Shown here one piece after another: positions 11,940-28,300 of a stretch of DNA of 64,000 nt. This DNA is from Halichondria panicea (Eukaryota > Porifera > Demospongiae > Suberitida > Halichondriidae), in contig NC_087387.1 of the NCBI RefSeq assembly GCF_963675165.1, positions 3,622,990 to 3,686,989 of the forward strand, in the 5' to 3' direction. The position numbers and the translations under genes were made by a program. The notes under the pieces were generated by a model. That model searched no databases, had not been told where the DNA came from, and saw only the letters and a program-made list of their open reading frames with translations. Each line of letters starts with the position of its first letter. The stretch's first letter is position 1.

Positions 11940-12420
11940 CGCTCGTCCTCTCTTGCCCCCGTGGAGGCTTTCCATCGATCTGCCACAGCAAAATCGGGGA
12001 TATCACTGCCAACCTACTCACTGAAATCTGCCATGATGTCTTGGTGGAATCAGACTGACTGACTCGTGAATTAAATCCTGGCTCACAGAACCTCCAATAA
12101 TTATATCCGATGGTGCGAGACTTGACGTCTCTGTGAAAGGGTTCTGGGGAGGACGCCACGAGAAGACATTCCTGGATGTCAGGGTGTTCAACCCACATGC
12201 TCCGTCGAACAGCATATTGCAAACTGTACAAGAAGTTCGAGCAATGTCGAACACTCAATCTTCACTCACAATAGTCCTTTCGGCCACGGGGGCATGGCAA
12301 AACGGTCCACAACGTTTTACAAGCGACTTGCCTCTCATCTAGCGGAAAAATAATTATGGGAGCAGCCATACAGCTCGATGTATTTGTGGCGCCATGCTGT
12401 GAAGTCCTCGCCAATAAATT
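11940..12420 (+). pseudogene. Broken retroelement ORF fragment inside the fold-back element
   Basis: Three frames together give one recognisable protein order: SCPRGGFPSICHSKIGDIT and NLLTEICHDV near 11950-12040; ARLDVSVKGFWGGRHEKT and FLDVRVFNPHAPSN near 12107-12220; GGMAKRSTTFYKRLASHLAE and EQPYSS near 12285-12375. I recognise this as a conserved C-terminal segment of proteins common in invertebrate genomes and usually linked to reverse transcriptase. Stops and at least two frameshifts break it. The link to a specific retrotransposon family is from memory and unverified. Confidence 0.6.
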
Positions 12421-12960
12421 ATAGATTTGATCAGCAGTGAGGCAAGCCTTCACCACTAGCTACATGCAGGAAAACATTAAAGACATACCGTTCTCATTAT
12501 TATAATTACACGTAGATCTATAAATTACAGCGATTATACTTTCAATTACGGTGATTACACTCATAATCACATGTTGTCCTATTCACTGTGATTCGTATGG
12601 ATTAATCGCGTATCAGTAATTGCACGTCGTCATTAACGACGTGCAATTACTGCCTTGACGACTGCACGTTTGAATAACGGCTGCAGCTATTTTTTTACTG
12701 GAACTGCAGCTATAAAAATGTTCTTAAAACTGCATCACAAACGATTAACAATCAATAGTATATGGCTACTCGTAATAAGGGATTAATAGCACTCGGCTAC
12801 GCCTTACCCTTGCCATTGCTTTTTAATCGTGCTATCCCATAATAATGTATTATTGCACTCTTATAATTATAGCCGTACTATTAATTATACTAATAATTAT
12901 TACACCCGTTAAAGATTACTCCCAATTAACACGGTGATTACATATAATTATACATTACGG

Positions 12961-13119
12961 CAAGAGTTCATAATAGACCAAGAGTATCGAACTTCCTATA
13001 TGAGTACAGTAACACTGTGTGGAAAGTAACGTGACATGCGCGTGAGCACGTTACTTTCCACACAGTGTTACTGTACTCATATAGGAAGTTCGATACTCTT
13101 GTTGTATTATGAACTCTTG
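12961..13119. repeat. Near-perfect long palindrome (arms ~70 bases)
   Basis: The arm starting caagagttcataata and continuing agtatcgaacttcctatatg, agtacagtaacactgtgtgg, aaagtaacgtg is repeated in reverse complement after a 13-base loop (acatgcgcgtgag). Only a few bases near the outer ends mismatch. The inner ggaaagtaacgtg and outer agagt(t/c)cataat parts recur as the ends of elements at 27912-28143 and 55241-55400, so this is a compact member of that family. Confidence 0.8.
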
Positions 13120-13512
13120 ATTACGGTGATTACATAATTGCAAATTTATGGACTCGATCCGCCTATGCCGCTTGCAACATTTCTAAGAGATTGTACTGAT
13201 ACCATTGTATATAGGTAAAAGAATAAATTAAGCTACAACATGATTCAAAAATATTTCCCCAAAAGTTGATGGGAATTAATTTTAGGTGATAATGGGGGTG
13301 ATCGTAAAAAAATGTACGTAACATCAATTAATTTTGGACCTTAGCCGTAAGATTCAATCTTCTTCAAATCTCTCCCAAACTGAAACAGCTAAAAACTAGC
13401 AATTTTGAGCACTAGCTGCGGAGGATGTGTAGATATTAATTTAAGTAACATCGATATACCTTTCATAAGATAGCCAAAACTATCTATAGATGTTGTGACA
13501 AAGTTCAAAACC

Positions 13513-13712
13513 NNNNNNNNNNNNNNNNNNNNNNNNNNNNNNNNNNNNNNNNNNNNNNNNNNNNNNNNNNNNNNNNNNNNNNNNNNNNNNNNNNNNNNNN
13601 NNNNNNNNNNNNNNNNNNNNNNNNNNNNNNNNNNNNNNNNNNNNNNNNNNNNNNNNNNNNNNNNNNNNNNNNNNNNNNNNNNNNNNNNNNNNNNNNNNNN
13701 NNNNNNNNNNNN
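13513..13712. other. Assembly gap (200 N)
   Basis: Exactly 200 N. The same length recurs at 46409-46608, which suggests a fixed placeholder and not a measured size. Confidence 0.95.
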
Positions 13713-13730
13713 AGTGCAGTGCTTTTCCAG

Positions 13731-13885
13731 TAGCCTCGTTCCCAGGCCTTACTTTTTCTTGCTGTTGTCACTGTTCATCCACATTGTGACAAATCACTAG
13801 AAAGACATAGTGCTAGTGAGGCAGCAAAGAAAGAAATGGGCGTAGATCTACAGTTAAGAAAAAGTAAGGCCTGGTTTGGGAAATC
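13731..13885. repeat. Inverted-repeat element with GCCTCGTTCCCAGGCC ends
   Basis: gttcccaggccttacttttt and, reversed, ttcccaaaccaggccttact face each other about 120 bases apart. Beyond it, 13890-14594 holds no exon I can support. Within that stretch aggctctcctttttc (14379) and gaaaaaggagagcct (14500) form another inverted pair, and 14288-14327 is a small hairpin of gcgtgggc and gcccacgc. Confidence 0.55.
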
Positions 13886-14594
13886 GCGTGATCCACAAGG
13901 ATTTTTATGAACGTGGGCGATATGTAGCCCACAATCGTGACGTAAGGTATTCTCCCACGCATTCAGAGTTAATAAGACTGTACATGTACTGAGACAACCA
14001 CCAAGCTGTGCTGCAAGTCAGATCAGAGAACCAGCGTGGCCAGCTCTGGTGGCAGTAGCTACCTGCTTATAATATATGATAATGATGACTAACTTAAGCT
14101 AATTCTCTTGATCTATACTAGCATGTAGAAAGACACAAGAAAAGGTAATAGTCTGATAGAATCTGAACACACAATCTAGACTAGTAGATCATCTAAGGTA
14201 TATAGCTAGCTATAGTGCTTGCAAACTTCCAGTTCCAAGTCCATGTCCAGTTTGCTGCAGGCAAAGTTTTATTAGTCATAGATATCTGCGTGGGCAGTCC
14301 AACATCTCTAGCTCAGCATGCCCACGCTCATTTTCACCCTTCTACCACCCTTCTACCCTCACGTGACTTCCCGATACAGGCTCTCCTTTTTCCTAACTCT
14401 ACGTCTATTTCTTTCTTTATTCCTCCAATTAATACCGTATTTTATCTCATTGAACGATTAAGACAGTATTTTATCTTATTGAACGATGTGATAAAGAACA
14501 GAAAAAGGAGAGCCTGTGTAGAGGCTAGGGTTCATGCACTACATGATAATGCATGTTAATTTTTGTTAACTAGACTGTCAAGAATAGATATATT

Positions 14595-16030
<1,436 letters not shown>

Positions 16031-17265
16031 TTTGTGTGCACTGTTTAGAAATTGACTTTGTAATGTTGCTACATTTACTACATGCACAGTAATGTTTTAG
16101 CAATTATTATCCCCGTGCATGCGCGTACACACATCTAGCCTCTCCATGTTCAGTTGACCTGTGTTGCTGGTTCATTTTAGGATTGTCAGAGCTAGTCATG
16201 TTTGTGTAGAGATCGATCAGCTAGCACTGGTATAGTGTATGTATCCCCAGCAATGGCAGTAATGTGATACATGTATTGTGTAAGGAATGAGTGCATGCAT
16301 GGGTGTGTAATGAGTGATGGTACACCTGCATGCATGCTCACACTGTCTTGACTCTTTACAGAATGGAGCCACTGTTGTATGTAGCTGCTAGAATAGAATG
16401 GTCATGTGAGGACAGTGGAACTGCAACTTAACAACTGTTATTTATTTGAGTCTATACAGCTCGTTGGACGGCATTGCTCAAGGCCAATCAGAAGTAGACT
16501 GGTGGCGACAGCCCCTCGTTACACTTCCGCTGAGACGAGTGACTGATAGGCAGTTTGCCAGTCGCTCGCGCTACGCGCTCGGGCGGCTATCGCCGCCAGT
16601 CTAAATCAAAAGGGCCACTGTGGAGTTCTTAGAATGTTGTTGGAGACCAAGGCTGGCGTCAACATTATCAAGCTAGACTATTGTGAGTTACAGCTAGTGC
16701 ATAATTGGAATCGTCTATTAATAATAATAGCATGTTACTGGTATGTTAGCCTCGATTCCAGGCCGATTAAAATACGTATTTTAATCGGCCTTGAATCGAG
16801 GCTACTGGTATGTAAATGCTGTAATTTTGCTGTCTCCATAATGTCCGTTTAACACTAACTGCTCATCATAACTATTATTATACCCACAATACAGGACGGA
16901 CATACTGTTATGATGTGGCTCGTATACGCGTAGCAATGGACACACTCAAGTCTGTGAACTGCTACAGTGACTCTGTTCTTGTGTGCGTGTGTTAGTATTA
17001 CCGTGGCAGCTAGCCTCTTAAACATAACATTGATATTACAATCATGCTTTACACTACATCATTCTGTTTTGCATTGAAATCTGAGTACTGTTTCGTTCAG
17101 CGTGGGCGTTATTGTCCGCCCACGCTCAACATTATTGCGGGCTACAACCACTGACGATCTCCCTTTGAGTCAATTAGTAAAACGTGCAACGGCTGGATCC
17201 CTCCAACTTCTAGTTCTAGGGAAAGAGAAAGCTCGCCACAGTACAGGATCAAGATGATCAAGTTT
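16031..17265. repeat. Intergenic region between the DDAH copies, with hairpins
   Basis: Two palindromes stand out. 16494-16607 pairs tagactggtggcga with tcgccgccagtcta. 16747-16804 is a 58-base near-perfect palindrome, tagcctcgattccaggccga facing its complement with one mismatch pair. A short hairpin agcgtgggcg/cgcccacgct at 17099-17126 lies 140 bases before the copy-B ATG; a similar gcgtgggc hairpin precedes copy A at 14288-14327. No exon is seen. Confidence 0.6.
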
Positions 17266-21574
<4,309 letters not shown>

Positions 21575-22324
21575 TTTTTGTGTGCTGTTTAGAAATTGAC
21601 TTTATACTGGTATAATATTTATTATATATACACATGCTGTGGGGACAATGACAGATCAGATTTTTAGAGGTCCGGGAGTGTAGACAACAGCAGATTTTTA
21701 GAGGTCCGAGATAATATACTGGCAGTACCTTAGACTATAATTATATATACATAGCCTCGATTCCAGCATATATAGCTATAAATTAGACATTGCATGCCAT
21801 TTATTGATTGCAAACCCACCAGTACTGCAAATTAATGTTAATACTCGATAAAATCGGCAGATTGAGAAGTGACGCACAAGTAAACTTGAGTGTACAGTTT
21901 CAAAATAATTTTATATTGACTATAATTATTATACTTAGCCTCGATTCCAGGCTTTTCAGCATAGCTAATTAGGTTTTAATGATTACAAACCCACCAGTAC
22001 CTTAACTTGTATACTTCTAAAGTGTTAATACTCGATAAAATCATATAAGAACAGATCGAGAAGTGACGCACAACAAAACTTGAGCAATTAAAGTGTACAG
22101 TTTCAAAATATGTTGAATAGTCGTATATTATACAGTTTAGAATTAGTTCTGGGTTGGCGCACATACGGACGTTTCCCTATACATGCACTGACACTTATAA
22201 CACTCAAAAAGATACAAACAAAGGAACTATAGTTACACAGAAAACAGAATTCTAAACCTTTAAACTGCACCCTAGACTAATACATAGTGTCATGATGTAG
22301 AAGAGTGAACATATGAGTCTCTTT
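21575..22324. other. Intergenic stretch between convergent DDAH-B and the first collagen gene
   Basis: No exon seen. Two related blocks, 21750-21910 and 21935-22110, each contain tagcctcgattccag, a poly-AT stretch, caaacccaccagtac, aatactcgataaaatc and gagaagtgacgcacaa, so this is a decayed ~185-base tandem duplication. It must contain both 3' UTRs; no clear AATAAA could be assigned. Confidence 0.5.
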
Positions 22325-25300
22325 TTAAGGTTTGTCGCAGAAACAGGCACGGCCTAGTTCAAATCCAAACTTGTCTTCATGTGCTACAAAGTCGTCCAAT
22401 GGGAACAGTTCTGGGTCTCCTTCCATTTTCAGGTCTGTCCTTGTGCTTAACTGTGGGTGGTGTGTGCATGGGTGGTGTGAAAGTAAAGATATGTGAGTGT
22501 GTGGGCGACAGCAAGTGGAGCTTGTAATTACAGAAAACACACGAGGTTTCTAGTCTACAGTGAATTAGAAGAGCAGCTGTTAAATGTAGGAAGGATAATT
22601 TCGTGTAGCTTCCTGTAAGGGTGGGCCGGAGGCAGTACTTGTGTGTCTTAAGACAGCATGCATTCATCACTTGGGCAACTCACTTGATCGATTGTGATGT
22701 GCTCGCTAGTGAATACTTCCCCAGTGGCGGAGATCAGCTGTAGGTCTTTAGAGGGGGTGGAGTATTGCAGCGAGAACACCTGGTGGGCATAGCTGCTTAA
22801 TAGCCTCAGAAGCACAAGCTGACTGGTTGTGACAGGACAGGAGAGCTGCAGGGGGTAGAGAGGGGGGGTATAATGATGGGGAAATGAGTTTTGGAGGAGG
22901 AAGTGTTTAATTGGGTTTGCATCAGTTAAGTAACATCATTAGTTCTCTCCAATATTTTGTCAGTTGGGGAAAGAAGATGAGGTCATCATGCGCAAAAATA
23001 TGGTGGAAACAGATGAAACTGTCATTATCCTTCAATAAACTTTCATGAACAAGTTATAGTCTAAAGGGAGGATAGTGCACGCTGTCTAGTGTTGCCATGC
23101 CCACCTGTTCTCCCTGCTCGCTGAACATTTGTCCCTTGTTGCCTGACTGCTGGCTGGTGGACTTGCAGTCGAGACACGAGCAGCCGGGCTTCATACAGTA
23201 CAGCTGCACAGCATCTGATGGACTGCCGAGGTTGGGGTCAATCCAGTAGTACCCTGAGATCATTAGAAAGTCACTATCATCCAGTCTTCCAAATAACCGT
23301 GCATAAAAATAATATAGCTTCGTGAAAAAGTTAAGACAAAAATGGAGAATCCGGGTATCGATCCCGGTACCTCTCGCATGCTAAGCGAGCGCTCTACCAT
23401 TTGAGCTAATCCCCCAGTCACATGCACTCACCTTCTTTGAGTTGTGGATTACACAAGAAGAGGTCGTGACAGCTTCGTGCCGGAGCTTGTTGGCTACCGT
23501 TGGGTCTGAGCATTGCGTTGAGCTCGTTCTTGACAAGATCGATCTCGTTGAAGACGGTAAAGATGCCTTCATGGACTAACTTGTCTGGGTTTTTATTGCT
23601 GAGGTAGAACGTTCCCTTCTTCAGGTCGACAGGAGGAGCGGTCTGTGTGGTGGGAAAAATAATTATCACACAGTAAAACTATTTTGCTCTGATATAGTAC
23701 AATACTTATTGGTTGTTGCTGTATTACTAGTTAGTTGTGGTAACTTACATCAGATCCAACAGGGTATGAAATGGATTGTCCTGGTGGTCCTCTCTCTCCT
23801 TTTGGACCCTGGGCAACAAACGACAACAAGATAACACCATGCACTCACACATCGACGTATGTACGTGCGTATAAAACAGCTGAAATAACTTACATTCGGT
23901 CCAGGTACTCCAATGTCTCCCTTCTCTCCCTACAGGTCAAAAAGAATTATGTTAATGACTTGTATATTGATAAATATTGAGACGGTATAAAGTGTGAGAT
24001 GCAACGGTGGCTTTGTTCTCTTACTCTTGGTCCTTGCAATCCGGGGGGACCTGATGGGCCGTGTGTTCCGTCCACACCATTTGGGCCAGTGTCTCCCTAG
24101 CAATACAGACAAAATTAAGCATTAGTCAAACATATTTCACAATATAAAACTAAAGCTACGCAATTTACAACATTGTAGTTTGCTTTGTTTCGCATTCTAA
24201 GCAAATTGAATTTTTGCATGTACTCGCAAAGTAGTATCCAAAAGTGAAATTATAAGCTGCAATTAATTCTCCTCACTCTGTTTCCCTTGGGGCCAGCTGG
24301 TCCTGGGGGTCCTGATCTGCCAATAGCACCACTGTCTCCTGTGTCTCCCCTGTCTCCCTGAGGCCCCTTGTTGCCTCGAGGCCCTTGCTCTCCCTTCTCT
24401 CCCAGCGAACCTTGAGCTCCGGAAGAACCTGGTGCACCCTGTACAGGAAAACAGCCAACTGTAATTAGCATGTATGTACCTCAAACCACAGCTAAATAAA
24501 GGTTTGCTATGGCGTTGTAGATGACTGGATTAATCAACTTACAGGTGGTCCGACTTCTCCAGCTGGACCATCATTACCAGGAAGACCAACTTCACCCTAC
24601 ATGAGACAGAAATATCAGTAAACACCTACGTACATACATACCAACAAGGATCGATATATAGCAGTATTAATTGAACTATGGATATAATTATAACAATAAG
24701 TAGCCATGGACTTACAGTAGATCCAACAGCACCAGGGGGTCCAGATGATCCGACGGGTCCTGGCTCTCCCTGGAAACAAGGATATTCATAGTTCACAGTT
24801 TATGAATATGGGCAAGGGGAAGAGCTCAAATAGAAGATTGTCCAGCTTTTTTATGCAAAGCTATGCATCTAGTTACAACTGTCAAGCTTCCACTTTTTAG
24901 AGGGTCTACCATAATATATAATACAGTGTATATATTTTCCTTTCAATAGGCAAGTAATTCAAAAAGTGTGCTCACTTGTGATCCAGCGGGTCCTTGTTGA
25001 CCCCTGATACCGACTGTGCCTTGTGCTCCCTTCTCTCCCTGTGAGCCCTTGGGTCCGAGGGTACCAGTAGGGCCAGGGGGTCCCTGTGTGTATGTGTGTG
25101 GGTTGTATTGTCGTGGTGATAGCTATACAAACTATGCATGTACACACATCATTATATGCATGCACACATTAGGTTGCACAGATAAATGGAACACTATTTA
25201 TACTCATCACGATAAATACAGCTACAGATTTTGGCTAAACGAGCTGAATTTTGGAAACTTGCAGTTTTATTGTACTTACGGGGGGTCCTGGGTCTCCAGG

Positions 25301-28300
25301 GGGGCCAATTGGACCAGCTGGTCCGGTATTTCCTGTAGCTCCGGGGGAACCGTTGACACCATCCTCTCCGTCTGCACCGTCAGCACCGGGACCGCCAGCT
25401 GGTCCCTGAGGGCCTGAGGATCCTGGGGCTCCAACTTGACCCTGTAGTGTGGAGGAGGGACAGTGGGAATGAATGCATGCATTGTAGGAATTCTGAAAGA
25501 GTGACTTTTATGTTGTTATTAATAAATATAATAATTACCACTGCATTTTTTGCTGCAGACACTATAGCTGCATGCCACTAAACTCTAGTAATGCGTAATG
25601 CTGGTGCAGTACTGTATAGCGGGTAATTTTCGGGGGACAAAACATTCGTGGTTCAACAATATTGAGACATTTCGTGGGTAATATTTGTGGTTGGAGCCAG
25701 GTAAAGGTAGGCAAGGTCACTTCATTCGTGGGTAAAATGTTCGTGGTCAGAGCTTTAACCATGAAAACCACGAATATTTTGCACCACGAAAATGACCAGC
25801 TATACGATATATTCGTCGATGAACTAAAAGAAGTGTTCTTACTGGTGGGCCAGTCTCTCCGGGCAGACCGGATGCTCCGGGGTCTCCAGGGGAACCAGGG
25901 GGGCCGGGTGTTCCGGGGGGTCCAGATGATCCGGGCTGTCCTCCGTCTCCCTTATCTCCAGGTGTTCCAGCAGGACCTTGTGGTCCGTTTTGACCTTGAT
26001 CTCCCTTAGATCCTCTCACACCAGGAGAGCCAGATGGACCGGCAACGCCAGCTGGACCCTGTTAGGGGGGGAATAACAGATACAAATGTCAAAATCGAGC
26101 ACGGGAGTTATTTTAAAACACTGACACATTGCCATGGATTATAATTAGCATTTACTGCTACATACTGGACCCAACCCTGCTTACTGTGTCTCCAGGTGGT
26201 CCTCTTGGTCCTTGTAGACCGGGGGAACCTTGGGCTCCCTACAGTGTGAGAAAATACTTGTAAGCACTTTTGTTAATTTACCGTGTTCCTCATGCGACTA
26301 CGCCTTGAGGCAATCATCGAAAACATTTACATACATCGTGTTAGATAAATAAGTACAACCAAACGTACCAGTAGTCCTCTGTCTCCAGTCTCTCCCTTCT
26401 CACCACGCTCTCCAGGGGCTCCCTAGGCAACAAACACAGTCACATGACTAATAAAATAACAGTTATATAAATCATGTGTACCGGTTTATAATTCTACACA
26501 CATACATAATTATACATGTGCCAATTTCTAAGTAAGTGCTCCATGCTTTTGAAATACTTACGAACGCTCCAGGTTGTCCGTCCTGTCCATTGAAGCCACG
26601 AGAGCCTCGATCTCCTTTGTTACCATTGTCTCCCTTAGCACCGTTTGAACCTGCGTCACCACGGTCACCCTGCACACAGTCAATCACGTGATCTCATAGT
26701 CAATTAATAATTACGAGAAATGACGTATAATTTTTAAAAAGAGAGAAAATCGCTCACTGAAGATACTTACAGGTGATCCGTCAGCTCCTGGAGCTCCGGG
26801 TTGTCCTCTCTCTCCTGATGCACCCTGTGTGTGTGTGTGTGGGTGCGCGTAAACTTAAAAAAACTGAACTACATCAAGAAAATAAGTAATTACTGACAGG
26901 GGCCACTGAGGCATAATTATAATGGATCTGAGGCAATATTCTTTGGCTCGTTGCAGAGAAACTCGTGAGGTGCAAATAGTTTTACAGTTGAGTACTCACG
27001 GGTTCTCCTCTCCCTCCAGCTGCTCCTTGTTGTCCTGCCGGGCCGTCCTCTCCTTTAGGCCCCTCGGGACCTTGATCTCCGGGGTCCCCAGCAGCACCAG
27101 TAGGTCCCTGCACATGGCATTCAGGAAGTACATATCAATGACAAAGCAACATTCATTATAGCAACACTGCAAACAGCTAGCAAAAAGTTACAGTTTTTGT
27201 GCTGTACTGTTCTAGTTGGAAGTACAACCCATGTGTAATGCAAAATCAAGTATTTGTAATGACAGCCCACGACAAGAAATTATAGCTAGAAACAGAGAGA
27301 GTAAGCATTCCATGTAGTTTAGTTTTATAGAGGAGTTGTGTTATATAATAATTATGGTGGACATCCTCAGTGGTTCTAATAAACTTCTTGACACAATGAT
27401 ACTCATCATCATAACTATTATGGTACTCACAGAGACTCCAGGTTGTCCATCATCGCCAGGGTCTCCACGATCTCCTCTCTCTCCAGGCTCGCCAGGAGAA
27501 CCAGACTGACCGGGCTGACCAGATGATCCGGGGTTACCCTGGAAACAAGGACAAAAAGCAGTGAATCATATCATACACTAGTAAGATTGTTACGGTTGCG
27601 TAGTAATAAATCAGCTAACTATAAACAAAATCATGGAACCAGACGCAAATCATTCACTCACTGGATTTCCAGCTGATCCTGGAGGTCCTGGCAGACCAGG
27701 GGGACCACCTGCTCCTGGGTTGCCGTTAGAGCCAGCCTGTCCAGATGGACCCTGGGGTCCGATATCTCCTTGTGATCCTCTAATTCCCTGCTCTCCCCTG
27801 GGGCCACGCTCGCCCTGAGGGCCGGTTGGGCCAGGCAATCCTGTTGAGTGGAGAATCACACTTTAGGAATAATTTCACTACCATTTTTATTTGCTATCAA
27901 TAATCTTTTAGCAAGAGTCCATAATGAGTCGAACTCATGCATACTGTGCATCAGATGTATTCGGAAAGTAACGTGACATCCTGTCTGAACACTTGAGATC
28001 AATTGATAATTTGATTATTGCTGCCTCGAGGCAAGTGGCGGCTCCAGGTGCTCAGATTGGTCAGTTAACAAGCAGGAAGTCACGTTACTTTCCGATGCAA
28101 GGTAATGCGCTTGTTCGATACTCTCTCTCTTTTGGACTTTTAGTAAAGGTCAATACCTGCTGCTCCTGTAGGTCCAGACTCTCCATCTCGGCCGTCTGCT
28201 CCAGGTGTACCAACTTCTCCTCGTGCCCCAGGCACTCCAGGTACCCCGGAGTCGCCGGAAGGTCCTCTATCTCCGGAATCTCCTTTCTCTCCCCTTGTGC

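Larger units (their letters stand above)
11407..12960. mobile_element. ~1.5-kb fold-back composite element
   Basis: The outer parts 11465-11735 and 12585-12850 are imperfect inverted copies: left agtagccatactattgattg, gatgcagttttaaggacatt and gatacgcgattaatcac; right, reversed, agtagccatatactattgat, gatgcagttttaagaacatt and gatacgcgattaatcc. Inside them lie arrays of the 16-18 base unit gattacacccattacggt (11740-11945, 12505-12570), and the same unit recurs outside (11085-11150, 12895-12960). The centre 11940-12480 holds a broken retroelement ORF. It lacks a recognisable transposase. Confidence 0.65.
22325..23642 (-). other. COLFI C-propeptide module of the TSPN collagen
   Basis: Four exons encode the trimerisation propeptide that is cleaved after assembly. 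Recognisable blocks are [50 protein letters not shown] and [12 protein letters not shown], matching vertebrate CRDLxxCHP, YWIDPNxGxxxDAIxVxC, QLTFLRLMS and EFGFDVGPVCF. It is about 215 residues against roughly 245 in vertebrates. I could not find the segment carrying the WFGE-type and DGCxxxxGxWGxTVIEY-type motifs. Extra cysteines sit in the insert [13 protein letters not shown]. The donor after EQGEQ (23104, GTGGGC) is weak; reading through it adds a short tail ending at 23054. Confidence 0.8.

Noticed and set aside
11740..11945. CRISPR-like array (regular short repeats)
   Set aside because: Units are contiguous, degenerate and without unique spacers, in an animal genome; it is a minisatellite.
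12133..12342. 69-codon plus-strand ORF as a host gene
   Set aside because: It is one frame of the broken retroelement segment and shifts out of the conserved frame after QEV.
22377..22670. 97-codon minus-strand ORF between the last two COLFI exons
   Set aside because: It runs through the intron in another frame and has no collagen propeptide motif; no missing COLFI exon could be recognised in it.
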